Of a stretch of DNA of 64,000 nucleotides, positions 9,114 through 17,831 are shown one piece after another. Source of the stretch: Actinomadura sp. DC4 (GTDB lineage: Bacteria; Actinomycetota; Actinomycetes; Streptosporangiales; Streptosporangiaceae); assembly GCF_030406325.1 (NCBI RefSeq), contig NZ_JAUEQY010000005.1, positions 62,001 through 126,000 of the forward strand, given 5' to 3'. Position 1 is the stretch's first letter, and every line of letters begins with the position of its first letter. The translations under genes were made by a program, and so were the position numbers. The notes under the pieces are model-generated. The model saw only the letters and a list, made by a program, of their open reading frames with translations. It was not told the DNA's origin and did not search any database.

Positions 9114-9630
9114 CCCGCGGCTCGGGTCCGTCAGAGGTCCACCCGGAGCAACTGGCCGCTGGATGCTCGCTCCCGCAGGGCCGAGAGCATGCGGGAACGC
9201 CCTTGAACGTCGCTTCGTGTCGGGCACCGATCGCGATGCCCCACTCACTCACGACGCTCACGTCCCCCGAATGGACATGGACGACGTCGTAGCCGGCGGG
9301 CGGCACATGCGCCCAGGCCGCTCTCACCCGCGTGCCCGACACGCGATCACGGGCTCTACTTCCCTCGACAATGGACCCGATACGGCACACGGTTCATGAC
9401 GCAGGGGACGGCTACCTCAACAGGAAACCGTTCTCATGCGCCTTGCCAACAGCACGAGCGGTATCGGACGCGCTAACTTCGGCCCGGCACGAGGTATCTA
9501 GGCGGACGCGCCAGCTGGTCGGCCTGTAGGCGTCGACATCGCCTCGCCGGACACGTCAGTAACGTCCGTTCTCAGGCGCGAGACGACTCGAAGCCCTAAG
9601 CCGATCAGTGTTCCCGGCCTGAGCGGACGG

Positions 9631-9696
9631 GAGTTCTCCATCTCCTGGCACCACACCGACCCTGTGTGCGCCGGCCCTCCGAAAAGGTCGAGACAG
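9631..9696. repeat. Dispersed repeat, copy 2
   Basis: Same blocks as copy 1. It continues to the right into CGATCGCTGCCCGCTC, which is shared with inverted copy 3 but not with copy 1. Confidence 0.65.
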
Positions 9697-9977
9697 CGAT
9701 CGCTGCCCGCTCTCGCGGCGAGAGCACGCCGGAACAGCCCCGCAGCGAACACGCACCCGTACGCCGTTGTCGCAGTCCGCGGGACTCATCCGACCGCGCC
9801 GGCTGCTTACTGCAGACGGACACCTCTGGCCGGCCTTGAATGAGCAGTCGAGCGGCCGCCGGGACAACCGCCGCGCCCAACCGGCCGCCGTGAGGCGAAC
9901 AGACTTCCCCGTACGGAAGGCCTCGCGCAGCAGGGCACCTCGGAGAGTTCGTCACCCTGAGGCCGGACCGCAAGCCC

Positions 9978-9991
9978 GTTTCACGTGAAAC
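9978..9991. promoter_or_regulatory. parS site (ParB-binding centromere element)
   Basis: Perfect palindrome GTTTCACGTGAAAC, identical to the core of the bacterial parS consensus. ParB is encoded 2 kb away. Confidence 0.95.
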
Positions 9992-10088
9992 GGGGAACAG
10001 GAGAAGTGTTGGAAAGCAGGGGAGCGCCGCTACTGCGTCCGCACGGTCATGCAGGCGGCACCATCCCAGCCACCCGCGTGCACTTCAC

Positions 10089-10148
10089 CTCGATCCCCGC
10101 CTCGATCCCCGCCTCGATCCCCGCCTCGATCCCCGCCTCGATCCCCGC
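10089..10148. repeat. Tandem repeat, 12-bp unit, five copies
   Basis: Five perfect head-to-tail copies of CTCGATCCCCGC. The perfect identity suggests recent expansion or active maintenance. It lies about 100 bases right of the parS at 9978. Confidence 0.97.
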
Positions 10149-10287
10149 CTTGGCCGTGACCGCACGGGTGATCGGCTGTTCCGGGGCTGCCATGACGCGA
10201 CCTGTCGGCGATGCGCCACCGTCCGCCTCCGAGCACTACCAGAGCTCTACTTCGCGAAGCGGCCGAGAGCCCAGATCCGCCCCGACC

Positions 10288-10530
10288 ACCGTCGACCTCG
10301 TCCCGGCAAGGGCCGCCGACCTGGGCGAGGCGACGTTCCGCTACGTCGTTGATGCCGACGATGTCCTGGCACCACGGCCAACGGCACCACCGCCCTCGTC
10401 GGCACCACTGCGCGGGACCTCGGGTGGCTGGACGTTCTGGTCAACAACGCCGGAGTGCTCACGCGGGCACGAGAGCACACGGGTAGCAGGCAGGCGGGCA
10501 CGCCGCATAGGTCTGGGATGTCGTGTGCGT
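10288..10530 (+). pseudogene. Decayed short-chain dehydrogenase/reductase (SDR) fragment
   Basis: From about 10291 one frame reads VDLVPARAADLGEATFRYV then VDADDV, resembling the middle strands of a classical SDR. Near 10365-10380 the reading shifts by one base to a second frame giving RDLGWLDVLVNNAGVLTRAR, which contains the family hallmark NNAG at about 10443-10454. A third frame may continue as VWDVV at 10511. The N-terminal TGxxxGIG motif and the catalytic YxxxK are not found. This is a frameshifted, truncated relic, the only gene trace I recognise in the 4-kb block. Confidence 0.65.
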
Positions 10531-10572
10531 CGGGACGCCACACACGGAGAGATGCTCCAGGGTCGATGTGGA

Positions 10573-10665
10573 GCGGGCGAGCGATCACTGTCTCGACTCT
10601 TCCCAGAGGGCCGGAGCACGCGGGGCCGGCGTGCCTGTCGACTCACGCTCGGGTGTGGCATCAAC
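10573..10665. repeat. Dispersed repeat, copy 3 (inverted)
   Basis: Read on the minus strand this segment gives CCGGCCCTCTGGGAAGAGTC then GAGACAGTGATCGCTCGCCC, matching the right half of copy 2 with few differences, preceded by a weaker match to the CCACACC block. It lies between the SDR relic and the parS at 10699. Confidence 0.6.
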
Positions 10666-10698
10666 GCTACGTCTCGTCCCGCTGGTGAACCTCATGCC

Positions 10699-10712
10699 GT
10701 TTCACGTGAAAC
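10699..10712. promoter_or_regulatory. parS site
   Basis: Perfect GTTTCACGTGAAAC. It is preceded by GCC, as are the sites at 10817 and 11984. Confidence 0.95.
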
Positions 10713-10816
10713 CGGCACCGGGAACGCGGTCGCGGTCAGTCTTGCGATCGCTACCGACCTACGCAGGAGCGCGAGGAGTGTTCGGCTACTCCGTCTAAGA
10801 CGAACTGGGCTACGCC

Positions 10817-10830
10817 GTTTCACGTGAAAC
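10817..10830. promoter_or_regulatory. parS site
   Basis: Perfect GTTTCACGTGAAAC, 118 bases from the previous parS; the two form the closest pair in the cluster. Confidence 0.95.
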
Positions 10831-11073
10831 AGCAAAGGACGCGTCGACGCGGCCCCCGTTTGGCGGATGTCGTTGTGGCTGGGCGCCGCTGCCTGCATGG
10901 GTCACCCAGCGGAAGTCGTAACCGCGCGTGGGATTGCCGTGAGCGGCCCTGCTGTTTCGGTCTCTTCACCACGGCAGAGCTGATCTTAAGAGTCGAAGTA
11001 ACCGCACCTACGCCTCGACGGAGAGCGTTTCTTACTGCCTCGCCGGCGCGGTGGTGGGGCTGGCCTCGACGGA

Positions 11074-11106
11074 GACATCGATGCCGAGGCCATCGAACGG
11101 AGATGT
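11074..11106. repeat. Two-copy diverged repeat, copy A
   Basis: A 33-base segment of the form GRCATCGAYGCCGMGGCC followed by AYCGARCGGAGA is shared with 11428-11460 at about 26 of 33 positions. It directly precedes the 7-bp array. Confidence 0.45.
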
Positions 11107-11123
11107 AGCCGAGCGCGCGGCGG

Positions 11124-11172
11124 GCAGGCGGCAGGCGGCAGGCGGCAGGCGGCAGGCGGCAGGCGGCAGGCG
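11124..11172. repeat. Tandem repeat, 7-bp unit, seven copies
   Basis: Seven perfect copies of GCAGGCG. A 7-bp period shifts the frame in each unit, so the array is non-coding. It is G-rich on the plus strand with regular GG and GCGG runs. Confidence 0.95.
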
Positions 11173-11427
11173 GGGGCAAGGTAGGCCCAGCGACAGACGT
11201 CACGCGCGCCCTGGCGCATCCATGCATGCATGCGGTCTACGTCGCATCCCGCGGCAAGAGCGTGTCCTCGTTCGGGGATCTGCAGTACCAACGCCCCTGT
11301 CGTCCTATGGACTCCGGACGCGATCGATGCCGACGACCGGCACGGCGGGGCGGTGTCGCCCATCGTCTGGCGGGCCACCCAACAAGCGCGACCGCCGTCA
11401 TGAAGACCCCCGACTTACCTTTCCGGC

Positions 11428-11460
11428 GGCATCGACGCCGCGGCCACCGAGCGGAGACAT
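11428..11460. repeat. Two-copy diverged repeat, copy B
   Basis: Partner of the segment at 11074-11106, in the same orientation, with about seven substitutions. Confidence 0.45.
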
Positions 11461-11983
11461 GGTCGCGTCACCGCATGCGTTGGGACGCCGCGCTCGGCGA
11501 TATGCCGCGCGCGTCGGGTGCGAGGTGCGCCAGGTGCCGCGCACGGTGAGATCCACGCGCGTCGCGTGCGGAGTGTGTCGCGGTATCGCGTGAGTCAGGT
11601 TGCCGCGCGTCGGAGGTGCTGCATGCACGCGATGCCACATGTACCGCGACGCCGCGCACGTCGGAGTGTCGCGGGTGTCGCGTGTCCCCGTCTCGGGGCG
11701 TATAGGCGGTGCTTGGGCTCCAGGGGGATGCCACGATCACTGGGTCCGCGTCAGGGCGCGGGGAGAGGGTCGGCGACTGTCGAGGTGTCGGGCTACAGCC
11801 GACCGGCCCGGCGGGGTCCACCACGGCATGGATCGCCGACTAGGTCGCACGCCGCCTCCCGCGCACACCGCCTCCCGCGGGTGCCGCCGCGCGGGCGTCT
11901 CGCCATGGCGAAGCTTCAGACGTCTGCCCACTCAAAGCGAACGGCGCCGCCTAGCGCCGCGATAGTCGCGGCGAGGTGGCGCC

Positions 11984-11997
11984 GTTTCACGTGAAAC
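11984..11997. promoter_or_regulatory. parS site next to the parB stop codon
   Basis: Perfect GTTTCACGTGAAAC, 23 bases beyond the end of parB (whose stop lies at 12021-12023 on the minus strand). Confidence 0.95.
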
Positions 11998-12020
11998 AGA
12001 AAAGCTACGGCGGAGTCGAC

Positions 12021-12977
12021 CTACGAGCCCGGGTGAGCGCCGGGGTTCATGGCGTCGATGATGCGCTCCAGGTCCTCGATCGAGCCGAACTCCACGACGA
12101 TCTTCCCTTTGCGGCGGCCGAGGTCGACGCTCACCTTCGTCTCGTAGCGTTCGGAGAGTTCGGCTGCCAGTTCCTCGATCCGCGGGTTCACCGGCGTGTT
12201 GATCGCCTTCCGGCGGACTGCCTGCTTCGTCTCGCCGCCCTCGCCGAGGGCGATCAGTTCCTCCACCGCACGCACTGACAGGCCTTCCGCAACGATGCGG
12301 CCTGCAAGGTGTTCCTGGCGTTCCGGGCTGTCCAGCCCCAGCAGCGCACGCGCGTGGCCGGCGCTCAGCACGCCTGCCGCCACGCGGCGCTGCACGGCCG
12401 GCGGCAGGTTCAGCAGGCGCAGCGTGTTCGTGATGTGCGGGCGAGAGCGACCGACTCTCGTCGCCAGTTCCTCATGCGTCGCGCCGAAGTCGTCCAGCAG
12501 CTGCTGGTACGCCGCCGCCTCCTCCAGCGCGTTCAGCTGCTGCCGATGGAGGTTCTCCATCAGCGCGTCGCGCAGAAGGTCGTCGTCGCCCGTCTCCCGG
12601 ACGATCGCCGGGATCTTCTCCACCGACGCCAGCTTCGACGCCCGCAGGCGCCGCTCCCCCATGATCAGCTCGTACCCGCCGGAGCGCAGCTCGCGTACGA
12701 CGATCGGCTGCAGCAGGCCCACGATGCTGATCGACGCCGACAGCTCCTCCAGCGCCTCCTCGTCGAAGGTCCGGCGCGGCTGCCGTGGGTTCGGCGTGAT
12801 GTCGCCGATCGGAATCTCGGCGAAGTGTGCTCCCGCGACGAGTACCGGCTCCATGGGGCCGACGCCCTCCGGGGAGGCGGCGGCGCCCGACCCGGCCTCC
12901 GGTTCCTCTCCCGGCGGTGGCGCCGTCGGGATCAGCGCGCCCAGGCCTTTGCCGAGCCCGCGTCGTGGCTGACTCAC
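12021..12977 (-). CDS. parB: Chromosome-partitioning protein ParB (CTPase, parS-binding)
   Basis: Product of 318 residues. The ParB/Spo0J N-terminal CTP-binding domain ([20 protein letters not shown], then [10 protein letters not shown]) is followed by the parS-binding helix-turn-helix region ([20 protein letters not shown]) and a C-terminal dimerisation domain. It loads at the parS sites nearby and spreads as a clamp to form the origin segregation complex. The start is GTG at 12977. It follows parA by 55 bases on the same strand. Confidence 0.97.
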   Translation of the reverse strand: MSQPRRGLGKGLGALIPTAPPPGEEPEAGSGAAASPEGVGPMEPVLVAGAHFAEIPIGDITPNPRQPRRTFDEEALEELSASISIVGLLQPIVVRELRSGGYELIMGERRLRASKLASVEKIPAIVRETGDDDLLRDALMENLHRQQLNALEEAAAYQQLLDDFGATHEELATRVGRSRPHITNTLRLLNLPPAVQRRVAAGVLSAGHARALLGLDSPERQEHLAGRIVAEGLSVRAVEELIALGEGGETKQAVRRKAINTPVNPRIEELAAELSERYETKVSVDLGRRKGKIVVEFGSIEDLERIIDAMNPGAHPGS

Positions 12978-13032
12978 TTCGGTTCCTCCATGACCACAGT
13001 GCCGAGCCGCCGCCCGGCCACCATCACAACGC

Positions 13033-14223
13033 TCACTTGGGCTCTTCCGCCCCGCGGTACGCCATCTCGCGCGCGGCCTCTGTGTAGGCCAGCGCGCCGC
13101 TGGAACCCGGGTCGTACGTCAGCACCGACTCGCCGTAGCTCGGCGCCTCCGACACCCGGACGCTACGGGGGATGACCGTGCCCAGCACCAGGGGGCCGAA
13201 GTGGCTCCGTACCTCGTCCGCCACCTGAGCCGCCAGCCGCGTACGCGCGTCGTACATCGTCAGCAGAATTGTGGTCACGGTCAACCGCGGGTTCAGGTGC
13301 TGTTTCACCAGATCGACCGTGTGCAGGAGCTGACTCAGGCCCTCCAGCGCGTAGTACTCCGTCTGGATCGGGATCAGCAGCTCATCCGCACCCGTCAGCG
13401 CGTTGACCGTCAGCAGGCCCAGCGACGGCGGGCAGTCGATGAGCACGTAGTCGAAGTTGCCGGTGTCGTAGGACTCCAGCGCCTTCCGCAGGCGGTTCTC
13501 GCGGGCCACCATCGGCACCAGGTCCACCTCGGCGCCGGCCAGGTGGAGCGTCGCGGGCGCGCAGTAGAGGTTGGGCAGCCCCTCGGCCGGCACGACGATG
13601 TCGTCGAACGACCCGCCCTCCAGGATCACGTGGTACACCGACGGGATGTCGCTGTGGTGCTCGACGCCCAAAGCGGTCGAAGCGTTCCCCTGCGGGTCGA
13701 GGTCGACCACAAGGACGCGGCAGTTGTGCATCGCCAGCGCCGCGGCCAGGTTGACGGCGCTCGTGGTCTTGCCCACGCCGCCCTTCTGGTTCGCGATCGT
13801 GATCACACGGCACTTGGGCGGCCGAGGCCACTCCTTCTCGCCACGCTTCGCCTGCACCCGCAACGCGGCCGCGGCGGCCTGCGCTATCGGCTGGCTCGTT
13901 TCACGTGAAACCTCGGCGGACTTGAGTGCCTCGCTTACCAACTTCGACTCCCCGTGGGCCGGATCGCGCTGCGACGTCTCTTTTACAGGATCAGGAGGCG
14001 GAGGCGCCGCGGCCTGCGGAGAAGCCGGCTCAGGCACCTCGACCGGCGCGATCACTTCGACCGGCGTAGGCACCTCGACCACCGGAGCCGTCTCGACCGG
14101 CTCAGGCGGGGCGACCGGCGGTTGCTCCGGTGCGGCATGCGTCGGCCAGCCAAGCCCCGACGCGTCTTGCGACGGCGCCGTCGACGCTCCGTCCGGCCAG
14201 CCCAGTCCCTTGCTCGTGGTCAA
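13033..14223 (-). CDS. parA: Chromosome-partitioning ATPase ParA (Soj) with long N-terminal extension
   Basis: Product of 396 residues. The P-loop ATPase core begins near residue 138, with deviant Walker [21 protein letters not shown] (signature lysines in KGGVGKT) and [19 protein letters not shown]. ParA moves ParB-parS complexes. About 135 extra N-terminal residues are rich in Pro, Val and Glu and contain the motif GLGWP twice (near residues 7 and 23). The TTG start at 14223 follows GAGGTGAC. A perfect parS lies inside this extension and encodes VSRET. Confidence 0.95.
   Translation of the reverse strand: MTTSKGLGWPDGASTAPSQDASGLGWPTHAAPEQPPVAPPEPVETAPVVEVPTPVEVIAPVEVPEPASPQAAAPPPPDPVKETSQRDPAHGESKLVSEALKSAEVSRETSQPIAQAAAAALRVQAKRGEKEWPRPPKCRVITIANQKGGVGKTTSAVNLAAALAMHNCRVLVVDLDPQGNASTALGVEHHSDIPSVYHVILEGGSFDDIVVPAEGLPNLYCAPATLHLAGAEVDLVPMVARENRLRKALESYDTGNFDYVLIDCPPSLGLLTVNALTGADELLIPIQTEYYALEGLSQLLHTVDLVKQHLNPRLTVTTILLTMYDARTRLAAQVADEVRSHFGPLVLGTVIPRSVRVSEAPSYGESVLTYDPGSSGALAYTEAAREMAYRGAEEPK
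13898..13911. promoter_or_regulatory. parS site inside the parA coding sequence
   Basis: Perfect GTTTCACGTGAAAC, read in the parA frame as Val-Ser-Arg-Glu-Thr near residues 105-109, within the non-catalytic extension. A coding parS in the extension would be free of active-site constraint. Confidence 0.93.
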
Positions 14224-14229
14224 GGACCG

Positions 14230-14931
14230 TCACCTCTTCCGTCCGTGCGCTCCGCCGCGCCGACGCCCGCCCCGACGAGAGCCGGACCGCCCCTTCGATG
14301 GGGCCGTCCCCGCGACAGCGCGAACGACCGTCGTCGGCGGGTCGACCTTACCGCGACCGACGTGGACTACCTCGGCCGCGCGAACCCCGAATTTCTCCAG
14401 AACGAGTCGTGCTTCTTCGAGCTCGGCCGCCGCACGCTCTCCCTTGAGCGCGAGCAGCTCTCCATCCGGCCTGAGCAAGGGCAGCGCCCACCCGGCGAGA
14501 CGCGTCAGCGGCGCGACCGCGCGTGCGGTCACGATGTCCGCGGCGTACTCGCCGGCGACCTCCTCCGCACGGGCCCGCCGTACGACGACGTTCGGCAGCC
14601 CGAGAAGGTCGACACACTCCTGCAGAAAGACGGTACGCCGCAGCAGCGGCTCCAGCAGCGTGACCGACAGATCCGTACGCATGATGGCCAGTACCACACC
14701 GGGTAGACCCGCGCCCGAACCGATGTCGATGACCACCGCAGAATCCGGAACGAGCTCCGTCAAGACGGCACAGTTGAGGACATGTCGCTCCCAGAGGCGT
14801 GAAGCCTCCCGTGGACCGATGAGACCGCGTTCTACGCCCGGACCGGCCAGGAACGTGGTGTACCGCTCGGCCAGGGGGAGCGCGTCACCGAAGACCTCTT
14901 GAGCGTGAGGCGGCGCAGGAAGTGAGGACAT
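14230..14931 (-). CDS. rsmG: 16S rRNA (guanine-N7)-methyltransferase RsmG (GidB)
   Basis: Product of 233 residues that methylates 16S rRNA at the G527 equivalent with S-adenosylmethionine. The SAM-binding motif VIDIGSGAGLPGVVLAIMR and the downstream LLEPLLRRTVFLQE are intact. A Lys/Arg/Gly-rich tail ends the protein. The ATG at 14931 gives the usual family length; longer upstream readings are repetitive and unlike the family. Six bases separate it from parA, so rsmG-parA-parB is probably one leftward operon. Confidence 0.93.
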   Translation of the reverse strand: MSSLPAPPHAQEVFGDALPLAERYTTFLAGPGVERGLIGPREASRLWERHVLNCAVLTELVPDSAVVIDIGSGAGLPGVVLAIMRTDLSVTLLEPLLRRTVFLQECVDLLGLPNVVVRRARAEEVAGEYAADIVTARAVAPLTRLAGWALPLLRPDGELLALKGERAAAELEEARLVLEKFGVRAAEVVHVGRGKVDPPTTVVRAVAGTAPSKGRSGSRRGGRRRGGAHGRKR

Positions 14932-15181
14932 AGGCTCGCGAATCAGCGACTCTCGGGAACGGCGTGGCGACTTCCACGACCATCGAATGGTTCCACACGC
15001 CGGCACACCCCGCGAACGCCGACCCGCCAACGTATCCCTCACCAGCCCAAAGCCGGCCCGAGGCCGCCCCCCACGCCGACCCCACGCCGCCCCAGGGCGA
15101 ACCCGTTCGCCCCAGGACGCATATCCCACAGGAGAGGGGTACCCCTTAGGCGACGTTCCGTGGGAAGGGAAGGTAAAGGAC

Positions 15182-15499
15182 ATGGGTATCGGTACAGCTC
15201 TGGCGTTCATCGCACTAGGGGCGATCCTCGCGTTCGCCACCCATTTTCACGTCAGTGGGATCGACGTCCAGATGATCGGCTGGATCCTCATCTTCGTCGG
15301 CGCCGCGATGCTGGTCATCACGCTCGCCTACACGCGGCCTCGCCGTCGCCGCCAGGTCGTGGAGGACGTCGACATCGTGGACGGACAGCCGCAGCCCGGC
15401 GCGTTCGTGCGCGCCGAGCAGGAGCCCCCGGTCGTCGAGCCCGTCGAACCGGCGGCCGAGCAGCACGTACGGCGGACCGTCCGCCGGGACATCAGGTGA
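15182..15499 (+). CDS. Small two-helix membrane protein, DUF6458 type
   Basis: Product of 105 residues with two N-terminal membrane helices (IGTALAFIALGAILAFA and IGWILIFVGAAMLVITLAY) followed by a basic-then-acidic cytoplasmic tail rich in Arg, Val and Glu. The hairpin plus a GIDVQMIGWIL segment resembles the DUF6458 family of actinobacteria; function unknown. The ATG at 15182 follows AAAGGA. It is the only rightward gene in a block of leftward genes, with a convergent terminator behind it. Confidence 0.75.
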   Translation: MGIGTALAFIALGAILAFATHFHVSGIDVQMIGWILIFVGAAMLVITLAYTRPRRRRQVVEDVDIVDGQPQPGAFVRAEQEPPVVEPVEPAAEQHVRRTVRRDIR

Positions 15500-15515
15500 C
15501 GGCCCACAACGCAGC

Positions 15516-15548
15516 CGGCCCCGCCACCTGAAGAAGGTGACGGGGCCG
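15516..15548. terminator. Bidirectional terminator between the DUF6458-type gene and jag
   Basis: Hairpin CGGCCCCG-C-CACCT / AGGTG-A-CGGGGCCG with a five-base loop, between convergent stops at 15499 and 15561. Confidence 0.75.
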
Positions 15549-15560
15549 TTGGCAGCGAAA

Positions 15561-16103
15561 CTATTCGGCGTGCACCACGACGTAGCGGCTGGGCTCCTCG
15601 CCCTCTGACTCGCTGCGGAGCCCGAAGGCGGCCACCGCGTCGTGCACGACCTTGCGCTCGAATGGGGTCATCGGCGCCAGCGGCTTGGGCTCGCCGGTGC
15701 GCTTGACCTCTTCGGCCGTCTCGCGGCCGAGCTTGGTGAGCTCGGCGCGCCGCCGCTCGCGGAAGCCGCCGACGTCGAGCATGAGCCGGCTGCGCTCGCC
15801 CGTACGACGGTGGACCGCCAGGCGGGTGAGCTCCTGGAGCGCCTCGAGCACCTCGCCCTTCTTGCCCACGAGCTCGTCGAGCGTGGCGCCGACGACCGAG
15901 ACCATCGCCCGCTCGCCCTCGACGTCCATGTCGATGTCGCCGTCGAGATCGGCGATGTCGAGGAGGCCCTCGATGTAGTCGGCCGCGATCTCACCCTCTT
16001 GCTCGAGAGCCTGGACGTCGACCGTCTCGGCCTCCGTGGTCTCGGCTTCGGCTTGGCTCACGCCGGGCTCCTCATGCGTACTCGGACTGGTCTGAGAAGT
16101 CAC
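15561..16103 (-). CDS. jag: RNA-binding protein Jag/KhpB (KH-R3H domains)
   Basis: Product of 180 residues with an acidic N-terminus, a KH-type domain (about residues 55-130, including VGKKGEVLEALQELTRLAV) and a C-terminal R3H domain (TPFERKVVHDAVAAFGLRSE). The family binds RNA and influences cell elongation; it is classically encoded with yidC. The GTG start at 16103 lies one base after the yidC stop, so the two are translationally linked. Confidence 0.92.
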   Translation of the reverse strand: MTSQTSPSTHEEPGVSQAEAETTEAETVDVQALEQEGEIAADYIEGLLDIADLDGDIDMDVEGERAMVSVVGATLDELVGKKGEVLEALQELTRLAVHRRTGERSRLMLDVGGFRERRRAELTKLGRETAEEVKRTGEPKPLAPMTPFERKVVHDAVAAFGLRSESEGEEPSRYVVVHAE

Positions 16104-16104
16104 G

Positions 16105-17157
16105 CTATCGCTTCCTCTTGCTGCGCGACTGCCGTGACGGCTGCTGTCGCACGACCTTCGGTGTGTCGGGGGGTGTGTCCTCGGGCTCCGGCTCGGCCTT
16201 CTTCCGCGCCTTGCCGAGCATGCCGGAGGGCTGCTTCACCGTGGACGCGAGCGAGCTGTTGCCGCCCGTCTTCGCCCCCGCCTTGGCCGTGTTCGTACGG
16301 GCCGTGTTCGTACGGGCCGCGCCCGTCCCGGCCTTCGCCGTGGTGCCCGCCTTGCCGTTGGACCCGGCGGTGGCCTGCCCGTCCGGCGTCGACATCGGGT
16401 ACTTCTTGTAGACGTAGTGCGACTGGGCCAGCGTCCAGGAGTTGGTGGTCACCCAGTAGATCAGCACACCGAGGGGCAGCGTCAGGCCGAAGAGTCCGAA
16501 CAGCGGCGAGAGGTACACCAGGAACTTCTGCGACTGCATCATCGGGTTGTCGGCCGTCATGCTCTGCATCGACCGGCCGACGCTCGTCTTCATGGTGAAG
16601 AACGTCGTCGTCGAGCTGATCACGACCGCGAGCCCGGCCACGATCATCGCGCCGATGTGCTTGTCGCCGAACGCCTCGACGAACGTCGTGGGGATCGAGG
16701 CGCCGAAGATGTGCGCGTGCTGGGCGCTCTGGATGAGGTCGGACGACATGCCGTACTTGGACTGACCCGGCTTGGTCGTCGAGATCGCGCGCAGCACGTT
16801 GTAGAGCGAGATGAAGATGGGGAACTGCACGACCAGCGGCAGGCACCCGGAAAGAGGGTTGGCACCCGCCTCCTGGTAGAGCTTCATCATCTCCTGATTG
16901 AGGCGCTGCTTGTCCTTCTTGTACTTCTTGCGCAACGCCTGAACCTGGGGGTTCAGCTCCTGCATTTTCCGTGACGCGTGAATCTGCTTCACGAACAGCG
17001 GGAAGATGATGATCCGCATGAGGGCCGTCAGGAGGAAGATCGACAGACCCCACGCCCAGCCACTGTCCGCGGGGAAGATCAGGCTGAGGCCGGCGTGGAT
17101 CTGAATGATCACCCACGTAACGGCCTCGAACAGCGGACTTAGAAAGCTGAGACTCAC
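16105..17157 (-). CDS. yidC: Membrane protein insertase YidC/Oxa1
   Basis: Product of 350 residues. The insertase core has five membrane segments and the family motifs HASRKMQELNPQVQALRKKY (cytoplasmic coiled loop) and NPLSGCLPLVVQFPIFISLY. It inserts membrane proteins alone or with SecYEG. The C-terminal tail of about 90 residues is rich in Lys, Ala and Thr with repeated ART/TNTA elements, and basic at the end (SRQSRSKRKR), as in ribosome-contacting YidC tails. The start is GTG at 17157. Confidence 0.96.
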   Translation of the reverse strand: MSLSFLSPLFEAVTWVIIQIHAGLSLIFPADSGWAWGLSIFLLTALMRIIIFPLFVKQIHASRKMQELNPQVQALRKKYKKDKQRLNQEMMKLYQEAGANPLSGCLPLVVQFPIFISLYNVLRAISTTKPGQSKYGMSSDLIQSAQHAHIFGASIPTTFVEAFGDKHIGAMIVAGLAVVISSTTTFFTMKTSVGRSMQSMTADNPMMQSQKFLVYLSPLFGLFGLTLPLGVLIYWVTTNSWTLAQSHYVYKKYPMSTPDGQATAGSNGKAGTTAKAGTGAARTNTARTNTAKAGAKTGGNSSLASTVKQPSGMLGKARKKAEPEPEDTPPDTPKVVRQQPSRQSRSKRKR

Positions 17158-17167
17158 CGACTGGCTC

Positions 17168-17464
17168 CTAATGCTCTCCGATTACGGTGCCACCCTGCGG
17201 CGGCGTGAGGTCTGAGGGTGCCTCTCCCCGGCGCGGGGGCACGGGGTCGTACCCGCCCGCGTGAAAGGGGTGACAGCGGGCGATTCGGCGTACGGCCAGC
17301 CATCCGCCACGCAGGGCGCCGTGCCGGCGCAGCGCGACGATCGCGTACGTGCTGCAGCTCGGCTGGTAACGGCAGACGGGCCCGAAGAGCGGGCTGATGA
17401 ATCGACGGTAGAAGACGATCGGCAGCATCAGAGCCCGGGCGACGGGCGTCGGCTTGGCTGTCAT
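17168..17464 (-). CDS. yidD: Membrane protein insertion efficiency factor YidD
   Basis: Product of 98 residues with the signature [20 protein letters not shown] and [14 protein letters not shown]. It assists YidC-dependent insertion. The ATG overlaps the rnpA stop (ATGA at 17461-17464), and yidC starts 11 bases downstream. Confidence 0.95.
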   Translation of the reverse strand: MTAKPTPVARALMLPIVFYRRFISPLFGPVCRYQPSCSTYAIVALRRHGALRGGWLAVRRIARCHPFHAGGYDPVPPRRGEAPSDLTPPQGGTVIGEH

Positions 17465-17820
17465 CTCCGCCTCTTGACCTCTCGCCGAAGGAGCCGGTCG
17501 AGCGCCGCGTCGACATCCGCGGCGAGTTCGTCGTTTCGTGCGGTCGCCGCCTTCGGGTTGGCGCGCACGACTAGCAGGCTACCTGCTGGCAGCCGGTAGA
17601 GGCGCTCACGCACGATATGCCGGAGTCTGCGGCGCACCTTGTTGCGCACCACCGCGTCTCCGACGGGCCGGCCGACGGTGAACCCGACACGCACCGGTTC
17701 GTCTGTCTCGTCCCGATGCTGCAGGTGCAAGACCACACGAGGCCGCCCGGCACGGTCACCGCGCCGGACGGCCGAAGTGAACTCTTCTCGCCGCCGCATC
17801 CGGTTGCCGGACGGCAGCAT
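17461..17820 (-). CDS. rnpA: Ribonuclease P protein component
   Basis: Product of 119 residues, the protein subunit of RNase P that matures tRNA 5' ends. The RNase P signature [16 protein letters not shown] is present and the start [21 protein letters not shown] matches the family. ATG at 17820 is chosen; longer readings run into rpmH. It lies 11 bases after rpmH and overlaps yidD. Confidence 0.96.
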   Translation of the reverse strand: MLPSGNRMRRREEFTSAVRRGDRAGRPRVVLHLQHRDETDEPVRVGFTVGRPVGDAVVRNKVRRRLRHIVRERLYRLPAGSLLVVRANPKAATARNDELAADVDAALDRLLRREVKRRR

Positions 17821-17831
17821 GACTGCCGCGG

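Larger units (their letters stand above)
8037..12020. other. About 4 kb gene-free parS region between the GNAT gene and parB
   Basis: Open frames here are short, overlap on both strands, lack third-position GC bias and match no protein family apart from one decayed SDR fragment. The block carries four perfect parS 14-mers (9978, 10699, 10817, 11984), one near-parS (8149), tandem arrays with units of 19, 12 and 7 bp, a dispersed repeat in three copies and a second two-copy repeat. It stays GC-rich. I read it as a centromere-like ParB-loading region made of eroded, repeat-expanded DNA; that reading is inference. Confidence 0.7.

Noticed and set aside
10089..10148. Coding repeat (Ile-Pro-Ala-Ser) in a real protein
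   Set aside because: The frame around it has no other protein features and runs through a parS and a gene fossil; the array is better read as DNA repeat.
8149..11994. Numerous open frames of 60-280 codons on both strands between the GNAT gene and parB
   Set aside because: They overlap one another on both strands, include translated tandem repeats, lack ribosome sites and codon bias, and match no family.
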